Below, in pieces: positions 10,413 to 20,174 of a stretch of DNA of 64,000 bases; the first letter of the stretch is position 1; each line of letters begins with the position of its first letter. The notes below the pieces were generated by a model. That model saw nothing but the letters and a program-made list of their open reading frames with translations. It searched no databases and was not told the DNA's origin. Origin of the DNA: Aliivibrio fischeri (GTDB taxonomy: Bacteria; Pseudomonadota; Gammaproteobacteria; Enterobacterales; Vibrionaceae). The stretch spans positions 1 through 64,000 of the forward strand of contig NZ_WOBR01000011.1 in the NCBI RefSeq assembly GCF_009727955.1, given 5' to 3'. The position numbers and the translations under genes were made by a program.

Positions 10413-10892
10413 TTAAGTTGATTTAAAATCAAGTAACTCAACATCGAAAATAAGCACTGAACCCGGTTGGATAGAGCCTGCTGAGCGGTTACCGTAAGCT
10501 AAATCACTAGGGATAAAGAAACGCATCTTTTGACCCACAACCATTAATTGAACACCTTCAGTCCAACCTTTGATCACTTGATTTAAACCGAATTCAATTG
10601 GCTCGCCACGCTCAACAGAGCTATCAAACACTTTTCCGTCGATAGTTGTACCATGGTAATGTACTTTCACTTTGCTTTTTGCTGTAGGGTGCTCAGTACC
10701 TGTCCCTTCTTCAAGAACAAGATATTGAAGGCCTGAAGCCGTAGTTTGAACACCTTCTTTTGTTGCGTTTTCAGCAAGAAAAGCATTACCAAGCTCAATA
10801 TTTGCTTTCGCTGCTTTTGGATTATTCACAAAGTGTTGAAATAGCATATAACCCAATACGATTACTGCTAGTGTGATAATGATTTTAGACAC
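10413..10892 (-). CDS. FKBP-type peptidyl-prolyl cis-trans isomerase, membrane-anchored
   Basis: 159 residues: an N-terminal hydrophobic segment (about 3-16, no lipobox) that probably anchors it or acts as a signal, then a single FKBP domain (about 52-157) with the usual VKVHYHGTTIDGKVFDSS, VIKGWTEGVQLM and LAYGNRSAG segments. It catalyses proline isomerisation, presumably in the periplasm. It follows the DsbA-like lipoprotein gene by 24 bases, so the two form a probable envelope protein-folding operon. Related to FklB/FkpA/Mip-type enzymes, but too short for FkpA. Confidence 0.93.
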   Translation of the reverse strand: MSKIIITLAVIVLGYMLFQHFVNNPKAAKANIELGNAFLAENATKEGVQTTASGLQYLVLEEGTGTEHPTAKSKVKVHYHGTTIDGKVFDSSVERGEPIEFGLNQVIKGWTEGVQLMVVGQKMRFFIPSDLAYGNRSAGSIQPGSVLIFDVELLDFKST

Positions 10893-10916
10893 ATTATTTC
10901 CTTATATTTAAATCAA

Positions 10917-11555
<639 letters not shown>

Positions 11556-11601
11556 TTATGATTTCGAATGAAAATAGCATGAAATGGGACAAGTAGAAAT
11601 G

Positions 11602-11629
11602 AAATAGGACAACAAATGTTGTCCTATTT
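11602..11629. terminator. hairpin terminator between csiV and the DsbA-like gene
   Basis: AAATAGGACAACA and TGTTGTCCTATTT form a 13-base perfect inverted repeat separated by two bases. It follows the stop of csiV on the minus strand. The T tract is interrupted, so efficiency is uncertain. Confidence 0.6.
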
Positions 11630-11658
11630 TGGTAAATATGTGTAAAGATTTTATATAA

Positions 11659-12549
11659 TTAGACTTTACGCACTTGAATGATCATTCCCATAAGAGGGTG
11701 GTCGATGTAGTGAGTTTCGCCACTACGCATCTGACGCTTCTCTTTCATGCGGTAAGATTTAAGAAATTCTTTAATCTCTGTATCTGGAGTTACATCTTCA
11801 AGGTGACCAAGTTGAATGTTTTCATTCATTGGTTGAGCTGGTTCTAATTCTGCTGCAGTAACTTCAACGGCTTCTTCGTTGTTTTCTTCATTTACAACAA
11901 CATCTGTTGATTCTTCAACTACCGCTTCTTTTTCTTCAGGCGTATTTACAATAAATTCATGCTTACCTGGAACTTTAAGATCTAGCTCCGTTTTTACGTA
12001 TAAATAATGTTGTACGTAAACTTGCATTGTTCCATCAAGCTCTAGAATTGGACCAGATTGAACCGTTGGTGTTTCTGGTGCTAGATTTTCATCACCTTCA
12101 ACAAGCGCTGGTGTCGGTGCCGGAGCATCTAAAGGCACTAAAGATAAGTCTGCTTTAGCATCAGCAATGGTTCGGCCATCCGCAACAAAACGATCTGAGA
12201 AATCTTGACCTGCTTGAATATGGAAAATAGGAGAGCGAGAAGAGCCAGAATCGCCTTGACGCCAAGCCACATGCACTAATGGTTTAAAACCAGCATGATT
12301 CTGAAGTTTTTGATAAACGTCATTTAGCTTGTATTGCGAAATTAAAAAAGCCCCATTTTTGCTCATCATGGCTTTGTCACGATATGAGAAAGCACGATCC
12401 AAATTAATTGGATCTAAAACATCAGGCCAAGCCTCTTGATAAGATGATGGTTCTACGTTGCGTTTAAAAATAATAACTTCAATATCAAATTGGCGAGCAA
12501 AAGAAGGCCAACTTGCTAGTAAAATCAACGCGTAAATTATTTTTTTCAT
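11659..12549 (-). CDS. csiV: CsiV-like peptidoglycan-binding protein
   Basis: Periplasmic protein of 296 residues with a signal peptide (MKKIIYALILLASWPSFA), an N-terminal conserved domain starting RQFDIEVIIFKRNVEPS, a low-complexity acidic stretch (about 205-250, rich in E and V) and a conserved tail with YRMKEKRQMRSGETHYIDHPLMGMIIQV. In Vibrio cholerae, CsiV, encoded beside mfd, works with LpoA to activate PBP1A. Here too it lies directly downstream of mfd on the same strand (89 bases). Assigned from recalled family features and context. Confidence 0.85.
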   Translation of the reverse strand: MKKIIYALILLASWPSFARQFDIEVIIFKRNVEPSSYQEAWPDVLDPINLDRAFSYRDKAMMSKNGAFLISQYKLNDVYQKLQNHAGFKPLVHVAWRQGDSGSSRSPIFHIQAGQDFSDRFVADGRTIADAKADLSLVPLDAPAPTPALVEGDENLAPETPTVQSGPILELDGTMQVYVQHYLYVKTELDLKVPGKHEFIVNTPEEKEAVVEESTDVVVNEENNEEAVEVTAAELEPAQPMNENIQLGHLEDVTPDTEIKEFLKSYRMKEKRQMRSGETHYIDHPLMGMIIQVRKV

Positions 12550-12638
12550 TCATACTCCGGTGAAAAAGGGCTCTAAAGCTTCAATCATCCATAAGTGAAG
12601 CTATAAATTTGGTTTTTCTTATAATTTAAACCTAATAA

Positions 12639-15600
12639 CTAGATTCTATTTTCGTTGAACAGTTTGAGCAAGTCCATTACGTATTTAATTCGTGTTTGTC
12701 TCTCTGTTAAGTCTTTTATAAATTTGACTTTGGTTGGGCCATCTAGAGCAAAACCCGTAGGATCTTTCTGTAATAATGACACAAGGAACATAGGGTTTAT
12801 GTCAGCAGTAGGTTCAAATTCAATGTAACCACCATTACCATGTGCTTCTAATTTCTTCACTTTTAATGAAGCGGCTAACATTTTTACTTCAGAGCTGATT
12901 AATAATGTTTGCGTTGCTTCTGGTAGAGTGCCGAATCGGTCAATGATTTCTACTTTCAGTTCATCTAATTCACCGTTGCTCGATACACTTGCAATACGTT
13001 TGTATAGAGATAGGCGAGTATTAACATCTGGTATGTAATCTTCTGGAATTAACGATGGCAAACGTAGTTCAACTTCGGTTTGTTCACGTAGTAGATCATC
13101 TAAAGAGGGCTCTTTACCTTCTTTTAATGCTTCAACGGCTTGCTCTAACATTTCCATATAAAGCGTAAAGCCAACGGATTGAATTTGACCACTTTGACCA
13201 TCACCCAACAATTCACCTGCACCACGAATTTCTAAATCGTGTGTTGCTAAGGTAAAGCCAGCACCTAGATCTTCAAGTGAAGCAATTGCGTCTAAACGCT
13301 TTCTTGCATCTTTGCTTAACGCTTTAGGATGCGGTGTTAATAAATACGCGTACGCTTGGTGATGCGAACGACCAACACGGCCTCGTAATTGGTGTAGTTG
13401 TGCTAAACCGAGCTTGTCAGCTCTATCCATAATAATGGTGTTGGCTGTGGGTACATCAATACCGGTTTCAATAATGGTGGTACAAACAAGTACGTTAAAG
13501 CGTTGGTGGTAAAAATCCCCCATGATTTTTTCTAGCTCGCGCTCACGCATCTGACCATGAGCCAAAGTAACACGAGCTTCTGGGATCAGTTTTTCAATCT
13601 CTTCTGCTGCATTTTGAATCGTATCAACGTTGTTGTGCAGTACATAAACTTGGCCACCACGCTTAATTTCACGCAGGATGGCTTCTTTAATCACATCATC
13701 TGCTTTTTCACGAACAAACGTTTTGATAGCTAAGCGTCGAGCTGGTGGTGTAGCAATGATAGAGAGATCACGCATGCCACTCATTGCCATATTCAATGTA
13801 CGTGGGATCGGTGTTGCTGTTAGCGTTAAAATATCAACGTCGGCACGCATGGCTTTTACTTTTTCTTTTTGACGCACACCAAAGCGGTGTTCTTCATCAA
13901 CAATAAGTAGGCCTAAATCATCAAATTTGATGCTATCTTGCAGTAATTTGTGCGTGCCGATCAGAATATCCACTTTACCTTCGGCGGTTGCAGCTAGGAT
14001 TTCTTTTTGCTCTTTGGCCGATTTAAAGCGAGAAAGCACTTCAACACGAATAGGGAAGTTTGCAAAACGATCTCGGAAGTTTTCAAAGTGTTGCTGAGCA
14101 AGTAAGGTTGTCGGAACTAATACGGCAACTTGTTTTTCATTGTGCGTTGCTAAGAAAGCAGCACGCATGGCAACTTCTGTTTTACCAAAACCAACATCAC
14201 CACACACAAGGCGATCCATGGCTTTGGCTTGGCACATATCAGATAACACCGCATTAATTGCTATGTCTTGATCGTGGGTTTCTTCAAATGGGAAGCTAGC
14301 TTTAAAATCAGCATAGGCTTCGCGATCTTGTTTGAAGGCAAAACCCGGTTTAATGGCGCGTTTTGCGTATACATCCAACAGTTCAGCGGCAACATCACGT
14401 ACTTTTTCTGCGGCTTTACGACGAGCTTTGGTCCACGCTTCACCACCTAATTTATGAATAGGGGCAGTTTCATCAGCACCGGCTGAATAGCGGCTGATGA
14501 GGTTTAATGAAGAAACAGGAACGTACAATTTTGCTTGGTCTTGGTACTCAAGCATCATGTATTCTGCTGGCATGTCACCAACATCTAAGGTTTGAAGTCC
14601 CATGTAACGACCAATACCGTGGTCTAAGTGAACAACTGGTTGTCCAATTTTTAGCTCAGCAAGGTTGCGAATAATGGTGTCGCTGCTAGCAGATTGCTTA
14701 TCACCACGACGGCGGCGCTGTATGACACGCTCACCCAATAAATCACTTTCACAGATGAAAGCTACGCATGGATCTTGAAGAATAAAACCACGCTCGGCAG
14801 AGCCGATAACCAAGGTCGCTTTGTTTTTATGCGACATGGCTTCTTTCATGGTTTCACAAATAGCAGGCTTTAGTTTAATGCGAGCTAACAGTTCCAATAA
14901 CGCTTCACGGCGACCTTCTGATTCAACAGAGAAGATAACCTGTCCGCTGAATTTCTCGTAAAATTGACGAAATTGAGCAAACGGTTCTTTATTTTGATGC
15001 TGAATTGCAATTTCAGGTAGCTCAAGCAGATCAGGATTAAAACGACCTGCTTTTTCTTTCTCTGGTTCTTTAGACAGTTTTACGCGCGGATAGTGTTTAA
15101 ATAAAGCAAACATATCAGCGGTATTTAGCCAAAGTTCATTAACAGGAAGAAGAGGGCGAAGTGGGTCAACTCGACGCTGCTCGTATCGATACTCTGCATC
15201 GGCTAAGAAATCGTCTGCAGCCTTTTCAATGTCACCAATAGTAACCAATAATGTGTTGTCTGGTAGGTAATCAAACAAGGTTTCTGTTTCATCAAAAAAC
15301 AATGGTTGCCAATATTCGACACCAGCAGGCCATGCACCTTTACTGATTTGTTGATATACCGATTCTGGTTCACGTCGCGCATCAAAGCGTTGACGCCAAC
15401 GAATACGAAAATCTTCTATTGCTTCATCATCAGTTGGAAATTCATGAGCAGGCAATAGGTTGATCGATTTAACTTCTTCAATTGTACGTTGATTTTCAGG
15501 ATCAAATTGACGAATTGAATCAATTTCATCATCAAAAAAGTCGATTCTAAATGGGTGACCATTACCCATAGGGAAAAGATCAATAATGGAACCACGGCTT

Positions 15601-16094
15601 GCATATTCACCATGACTCATTACTTGATCGACATGCAGGTATCCAGACTTTTCTAATTGCAGCTTTAATTTGTCGAATGATAGACGATCACCAACATTAA
15701 CCACTAACGCATGTTTGTGTAGAAATGATTGGGGAGACTGACGTTGCAGTAATGTACTTACTGGAACGATCAGAGTCCCATTCTTCTGTTGTGGAAGATG
15801 GTACAGACGCGATAGACGATCTGAAATGATATCCTGATGCGGCGAAAAACTGTCGTAAGGCAAGGTTTCCCAATCAGGAAAAACATCTACTGCATTTTGA
15901 GAAAACTGGTTAATTTCATTTTGCAGACGAAATGCCAATTGAGGCTCAGTAACAGCAATGATGATAGGTCCTTGATGCTGCTGCTCGATCTCAGCAATCG
16001 CGAGAGCAAGAGAAGAACCAGTAAGATTACCAACAGAGCGAGTATCATTCGCTTTGGTTGGTAACGAGAGAGACAGTAAATTTTTAATAGGCAT
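12639..16094 (-). CDS. mfd: transcription-repair coupling factor
   Basis: Large ATP-dependent translocase that removes stalled RNA polymerase from DNA lesions and recruits UvrA. 1151 residues from the ATG at 16094, like E. coli Mfd. Visible parts: the UvrB-homologous N-terminal module (DWETLPYDSFSPHQDIIS), the RNA-polymerase-interaction domain (IGQPVVHLDHGIGRYMGL), Walker A GDVGFGKTE, the DEEH box (IVDEEHRFG), TATPIPRTL, and the RGRVGRS helicase motif near the C-terminus. An in-frame TTG at 16106 is a less likely start. It is flanked by csiV and a PilZ-like gene, as in vibrios. Confidence 0.98.
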   Translation of the reverse strand: MPIKNLLSLSLPTKANDTRSVGNLTGSSLALAIAEIEQQHQGPIIIAVTEPQLAFRLQNEINQFSQNAVDVFPDWETLPYDSFSPHQDIISDRLSRLYHLPQQKNGTLIVPVSTLLQRQSPQSFLHKHALVVNVGDRLSFDKLKLQLEKSGYLHVDQVMSHGEYASRGSIIDLFPMGNGHPFRIDFFDDEIDSIRQFDPENQRTIEEVKSINLLPAHEFPTDDEAIEDFRIRWRQRFDARREPESVYQQISKGAWPAGVEYWQPLFFDETETLFDYLPDNTLLVTIGDIEKAADDFLADAEYRYEQRRVDPLRPLLPVNELWLNTADMFALFKHYPRVKLSKEPEKEKAGRFNPDLLELPEIAIQHQNKEPFAQFRQFYEKFSGQVIFSVESEGRREALLELLARIKLKPAICETMKEAMSHKNKATLVIGSAERGFILQDPCVAFICESDLLGERVIQRRRRGDKQSASSDTIIRNLAELKIGQPVVHLDHGIGRYMGLQTLDVGDMPAEYMMLEYQDQAKLYVPVSSLNLISRYSAGADETAPIHKLGGEAWTKARRKAAEKVRDVAAELLDVYAKRAIKPGFAFKQDREAYADFKASFPFEETHDQDIAINAVLSDMCQAKAMDRLVCGDVGFGKTEVAMRAAFLATHNEKQVAVLVPTTLLAQQHFENFRDRFANFPIRVEVLSRFKSAKEQKEILAATAEGKVDILIGTHKLLQDSIKFDDLGLLIVDEEHRFGVRQKEKVKAMRADVDILTLTATPIPRTLNMAMSGMRDLSIIATPPARRLAIKTFVREKADDVIKEAILREIKRGGQVYVLHNNVDTIQNAAEEIEKLIPEARVTLAHGQMRERELEKIMGDFYHQRFNVLVCTTIIETGIDVPTANTIIMDRADKLGLAQLHQLRGRVGRSHHQAYAYLLTPHPKALSKDARKRLDAIASLEDLGAGFTLATHDLEIRGAGELLGDGQSGQIQSVGFTLYMEMLEQAVEALKEGKEPSLDDLLREQTEVELRLPSLIPEDYIPDVNTRLSLYKRIASVSSNGELDELKVEIIDRFGTLPEATQTLLISSEVKMLAASLKVKKLEAHGNGGYIEFEPTADINPMFLVSLLQKDPTGFALDGPTKVKFIKDLTERQTRIKYVMDLLKLFNENRI

Positions 16095-16109
16095 CAGGAT
16101 ATTCAATTA

Positions 16110-16679
16110 TTAAGTTAAGTTTCTTTCTTGTGCGCGAAGTTTTAATATTTTCTGTTGCTGGAAAAGTGCCGCTTTGATCAATAAGTCTTGATCGATATCA
16201 CGGAGCAATTCATAAGCCATTTCGATGTTAAAACCGTTGTCAGTTTCAGTGCACTGCGTCACCGTAGCGTAGCAATAGATAGCTGAAGGCGGGTGTTCTA
16301 AAAACAACTTAACTTTGGCTTTTTGACCGATAGTTAATGCAGAGTCTGTTTGGTAAGTAAACTTACTTGCACCAAAGCTTAACGTTTTATGGCGATAATC
16401 AGCGTCATCTTGTTGAATTAACAAGTAAGAAAGAAGTAGGTTAAGTTTTTGATTTTGATTATTTAAATAGTTAGCTAGACGCTTTCCATCATCTTGTTTT
16501 AAAAAAGACAATTCGCTTTCAGACACATCGTCTAAGGCGCTGCATTCTTGAGCAACACGAAATGGAGCGGGGATTTCTCGCTCAAACGTTTCCATGTTTG
16601 GTAGTGAAGTATCAACAGCAAGTGGCTCTACATTGATGGTTAAATCATAGTGAACCGAAAAATATTCATCGTGCGACAT
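16110..16679 (-). CDS. PilZ-like protein (PlzB-type), divergent motif
   Basis: 189-residue cytoplasmic protein located just before mfd, the position of the PilZ-domain gene plzB in Vibrio cholerae. The C-terminal half (about 95-165) looks like a PilZ beta-barrel (HKTLSFGASKF, VKLFLEHPP, YATVTQCTETDNGFNIEMAYE). However, I cannot find a canonical RxxxR followed by D/NxSxxG, so c-di-GMP binding is doubtful. The N-terminal half may be a YcgR-like PilZN module. Only about 15 bases separate it from the mfd start. Assignment rests mainly on context. Confidence 0.65.
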   Translation of the reverse strand: MSHDEYFSVHYDLTINVEPLAVDTSLPNMETFEREIPAPFRVAQECSALDDVSESELSFLKQDDGKRLANYLNNQNQKLNLLLSYLLIQQDDADYRHKTLSFGASKFTYQTDSALTIGQKAKVKLFLEHPPSAIYCYATVTQCTETDNGFNIEMAYELLRDIDQDLLIKAALFQQQKILKLRAQERNLT

Positions 16680-16846
16680 AAGCGTCCCTCTATTTATTAT
16701 TCATTAATTATGGCGAACTCACTGAGTATCAGCAAGTGTTTAATCTTTTTGAATGAGAGGAAGAAGTGTAAAAAAGGAATAAATACCAGTATTTTACGTG
16801 ATAGACTATAGGATTATAGCTTGTATATGCGCGATTGAGAGAATTT

Positions 16847-18055
16847 ATGTTTCATCCAGTATCAGTATTTATAGGATTACGGTATTTAAGAGGTCGTTCT
16901 GGCGATAGATTTAGTCGCTTTATCTCTTATATGTCCACAGCCGGTATCACCATAGGCGTGCTTTCTTTGGTGACAGTATTGTCTGTGATGAATGGTTTTG
17001 AAGGTCAATTAAAAGACCGTATTTTGGGTGTGTTACCGCAAGCGGTTATCTCTAGTACAGATAATCAAATTACGCCATTAGATGAAGAGCGTGAGTATGC
17101 AGCAAGTTTGCCTCATGTGACTCAAGTTACCCCCGTTGTACGTGGTGAAGCCATCATTCAAAGTGCTCGTGGATTAAGTGCGGGAATGTTGGTTGGTATT
17201 GATCCGAATGAATACGATCCTATCGCTTATGAATTAATTTCAGGAAACGTTCGCCAATTGGCCGCGGGAGAATACGGCATTTTCTTAGGTTCAAAATTAG
17301 CGCGAGAATTAAGCGTTCGTTATGGTGATACGGTTCGTATTATGGTGACTAATGCGAGTCAATATACACCGTTAGGACGTATTCCTAGTCAACGTAATTT
17401 CAAAGTTGTTGGGGTATTTAATACCGGTTCTGATGTTGATGGCCAGTTAATGGTTGCCAATATTCAAGATACCGCTCGTTTAATGAAGCTGAAAAAAGGC
17501 AACATAACGGGTTGGCGTTTGTTTTTTGAAGACCCATTTCAAGTGACTGAATTAGCGAAAATGCCATTAGAGCACGACATGACATGGAGTGATTGGCGTG
17601 ATCAACGTGGTGAATTATTCCAAGCAGTAAAAATGGAAAAAAACATGATGGGATTGATGCTAGGGTTAATCGTCGCTATCGCTGCGTTTAATATTATCTC
17701 AGCGTTGATTATGGTTGTTATGGAGAAACAAGCGGAAGTTGCTATTTTAAAAACTCAAGGCATGACGAGCAATCAGGTGTTGGCGATCTTTATGGTTCAA
17801 GGTGCAAGCAGTGGTGTTATTGGAGCGATTGTTGGCGGTACGCTAGGAGCTCTTTTCGCTAGCAATATTAACGTTATTCTTTCTACTTTAGGATTGTCAT
17901 TATTTACCGTAGGTGGCTCATTACCAGCAGAGGTTGAACCATTACAGGTCTGTGTAGTCATTATCCTAGCAATTTTATTAAGTTTATTAGCGACCGTATT
18001 CCCATCTTATCGAGCGGCAGTCGTACAACCAGCAGAGGCATTAAGATATGAGTAA
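16847..18055 (+). CDS. lolC: lipoprotein-releasing ABC transporter permease LolC
   Basis: Inner-membrane permease of the LolCDE complex, which extracts outer-membrane lipoproteins and hands them to LolA. 402 residues. Membrane helix at about 25-48, a large periplasmic domain, then three C-terminal helices (FtsX/MacB type). The start at ATG 16847 is set by GAGAG 6 bases upstream; a TTG at 16835 also lies in frame. Overlaps lolD by 8 bases. Confidence 0.96.
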   Translation: MFHPVSVFIGLRYLRGRSGDRFSRFISYMSTAGITIGVLSLVTVLSVMNGFEGQLKDRILGVLPQAVISSTDNQITPLDEEREYAASLPHVTQVTPVVRGEAIIQSARGLSAGMLVGIDPNEYDPIAYELISGNVRQLAAGEYGIFLGSKLARELSVRYGDTVRIMVTNASQYTPLGRIPSQRNFKVVGVFNTGSDVDGQLMVANIQDTARLMKLKKGNITGWRLFFEDPFQVTELAKMPLEHDMTWSDWRDQRGELFQAVKMEKNMMGLMLGLIVAIAAFNIISALIMVVMEKQAEVAILKTQGMTSNQVLAIFMVQGASSGVIGAIVGGTLGALFASNINVILSTLGLSLFTVGGSLPAEVEPLQVCVVIILAILLSLLATVFPSYRAAVVQPAEALRYE

Positions 18056-18764
18056 TCCATTATTAGTTTGTCAGGGTATTCGTAAGATTTACCAAGAAGG
18101 CACAATGGAAACTGAAGTGCTTAAAGGCGTGGACTTTCAGATTAATGAAAGTGAGCTAGTGGCGATTGTTGGGTCATCAGGCTCTGGTAAAAGTACATTG
18201 TTGCATATATTAGGTGCACTGGATGAACCAACGGCAGGTACAGTACATTTCCAAGAGAACGAACTGACTAAGTTGAGTGCAAATAAACAAGCGAAAATTC
18301 GTAATCAACACATTGGTTTTGTGTATCAATTTCATCATCTATTAGCTGATTTTAGTGCGTTAGAAAACGTAGCAATGCCGTTGTTAATCGGTGGTGTAAA
18401 TAAGAAAGAAGCAACGAAGCGTGCCACTGAATTACTAGAGAAAGTAGGGTTAGCCCACCGCATTGAACACCGTCCGTCAGAGTTGTCTGGTGGTGAGCGT
18501 CAGCGTGTTGCGATTGCTAGAGCCTTGGTGAATAAACCCGCTCTAGTATTAGCGGATGAGCCAACAGGTAACTTAGATCATAAAACGGCATTAGATATTT
18601 ATAATTTAATGCGCGAGCTTAACCAAGAGTCAGGCACGGCGTTTTTAGTTGTCACTCACGATAATGAATTAGCCGCAAAATTGGATAAGCAACTAAGTAT
18701 GCAAGATGGTCGCTTTATTACAGAAACCGTACGTTCAAATTTAGCTCAAGAGATGGAGGCGTAA
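18048..18764 (+). CDS. lolD: lipoprotein-releasing ABC transporter ATPase LolD
   Basis: ATP-binding subunit of LolCDE, 238 residues. Walker [10 protein letters not shown] (about 42-50), the Q-loop in [12 protein letters not shown] signature [15 protein letters not shown], Walker [14 protein letters not shown] and the switch His in VVTHD are all present. It overlaps lolC by 8 bases, and its last base is the first base of lolE, so the three genes are tightly coupled. Confidence 0.98.
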   Translation: MSNPLLVCQGIRKIYQEGTMETEVLKGVDFQINESELVAIVGSSGSGKSTLLHILGALDEPTAGTVHFQENELTKLSANKQAKIRNQHIGFVYQFHHLLADFSALENVAMPLLIGGVNKKEATKRATELLEKVGLAHRIEHRPSELSGGERQRVAIARALVNKPALVLADEPTGNLDHKTALDIYNLMRELNQESGTAFLVVTHDNELAAKLDKQLSMQDGRFITETVRSNLAQEMEA

Positions 18765-20008
18765 TGTTTTCACCGCTTTCTCTTTTTATCGGTAGTCGTT
18801 TTGCACGGGCGAAGCAACGAAACAAAATGGTGTCCTTTATTTCGATTTCATCGACTTTAGGTATCGCGATTGGTGTAGCTGTCATTATCATTGGCTTATC
18901 TGCTATGAATGGCTTTGAGCGTGAGTTGCAAAATCGTGTTTTGTCAGTTATTCCACATGCAGAGCTTGAAGGTGTAAAAAAACCGGTGACTGATTGGCAA
19001 TCTATGATGATCCAAGCTAAAAAACACCCAAAAGTTACTGGGGCGGCGCCTTATGTACGTTTTACTGCTTTATTAGAAAGAGGCAGTAAATTAAAAGCAG
19101 TAGAAGTAAGAGGTGTTGAACCTTTACTTGAAAATTCAGTATCTAAATTACCTGAGTATATTGATAAAACGGCTTGGAATGCGTTTGAAGCCAATAAACA
19201 AAGTGTGATTTTAGGTAAAGGGGTGGCGGACACGCTTAATGTAAAAGTTGGGGATTGGATAACAGCGATGATCCCTGATGAGAATGCGGATAGACAATTG
19301 CGTTCTCCAAAGCGTCAGCGTTTACAAGTGGTTGGTTTACTTTCTCTTGGTGGTCAAGTTGATCATGGCTTGGCGATTGTTCCTCTGAAAGATGCACAGC
19401 AATACATTAATTTAGGTGACAGTGTCACTGGTGTGTCATTGCAAGTGAGTAGTGTACTTAATGCTCAAGATATTGTGCGTGAAGTGGGAGGTACATTAAG
19501 TGAATACGTATATTTACGCAGTTGGATTCAAAAATATGGTTATCTGTATCGAGATATTCAATTAGTACGTTCTATCATGTACTTGGTAATGGTGCTTGTT
19601 ATTGGCGTGGCGTGTTTTAATATCGTATCTACTCTAATGATGGCGGTGAAAGATCGTTCTGGTGATATTGCTATTCTTCGTACTATGGGGGCTAATGATG
19701 GCCTTATTAAACGTATATTTGTGTGTCAGGGGATTTTCTCTGGCGTGACAGGGAGCATTGCTGGTTCTGTTTTAGGATCGGTTGTCGCATTGAATTTAAC
19801 CCCAATGATTAAAGCGCTTGAATCTCTTATTGGTCATCAGTTTTTATCTGGTGATATCTATTTTGTTGATTTTCTGCCGTCGCAATTGGTGTGGAGTGAC
19901 GTGGCGATTGTCACTTGTACTGCGATCTTATTAAGTAGTATTGCTACTTGGTATCCTGCTCGTAGAGCGAGTCGATTACAACCCGCAGCTGTATTGAGTT
20001 CAAAATAA
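18764..20008 (+). CDS. lolE: lipoprotein-releasing ABC transporter permease LolE
   Basis: Second permease subunit of LolCDE, 414 residues, with the same topology as LolC (one N-terminal helix, periplasmic domain, three C-terminal helices). The opening SRFARAKQRNKMVSFISISS and the MNGFERELQNRVLSVIPHAEL segment are typical. Essential in most gammaproteobacteria. The operon ends at the terminator 20031-20064. Confidence 0.97.
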   Translation: MFSPLSLFIGSRFARAKQRNKMVSFISISSTLGIAIGVAVIIIGLSAMNGFERELQNRVLSVIPHAELEGVKKPVTDWQSMMIQAKKHPKVTGAAPYVRFTALLERGSKLKAVEVRGVEPLLENSVSKLPEYIDKTAWNAFEANKQSVILGKGVADTLNVKVGDWITAMIPDENADRQLRSPKRQRLQVVGLLSLGGQVDHGLAIVPLKDAQQYINLGDSVTGVSLQVSSVLNAQDIVREVGGTLSEYVYLRSWIQKYGYLYRDIQLVRSIMYLVMVLVIGVACFNIVSTLMMAVKDRSGDIAILRTMGANDGLIKRIFVCQGIFSGVTGSIAGSVLGSVVALNLTPMIKALESLIGHQFLSGDIYFVDFLPSQLVWSDVAIVTCTAILLSSIATWYPARRASRLQPAAVLSSK

Positions 20009-20030
20009 ATATACAGTTTTAGTATTAGCA

Positions 20031-20064
20031 AAAAGCCCTTAGATATATTCTGAGGGCTTTTTTT
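20031..20064 (+). terminator. rho-independent terminator after lolE
   Basis: AAAAGCCCTTAGA pairs with TCTGAGGGCTTTT (a G-T pair inside) and is followed by a T run. It separates lolCDE from the first polysaccharide cassette, which must then have its own promoter in 20065-20174. Confidence 0.85.
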
Positions 20065-20174
20065 ATGTGATTTAAAAATTCCTAACTATACTTATAGGAT
20101 ATTTAAACTAGGTATATAAGCAATAAGGAACTGCATTATAGAATTTAGTTAATTCATATTGATAGAGGTTAGAT

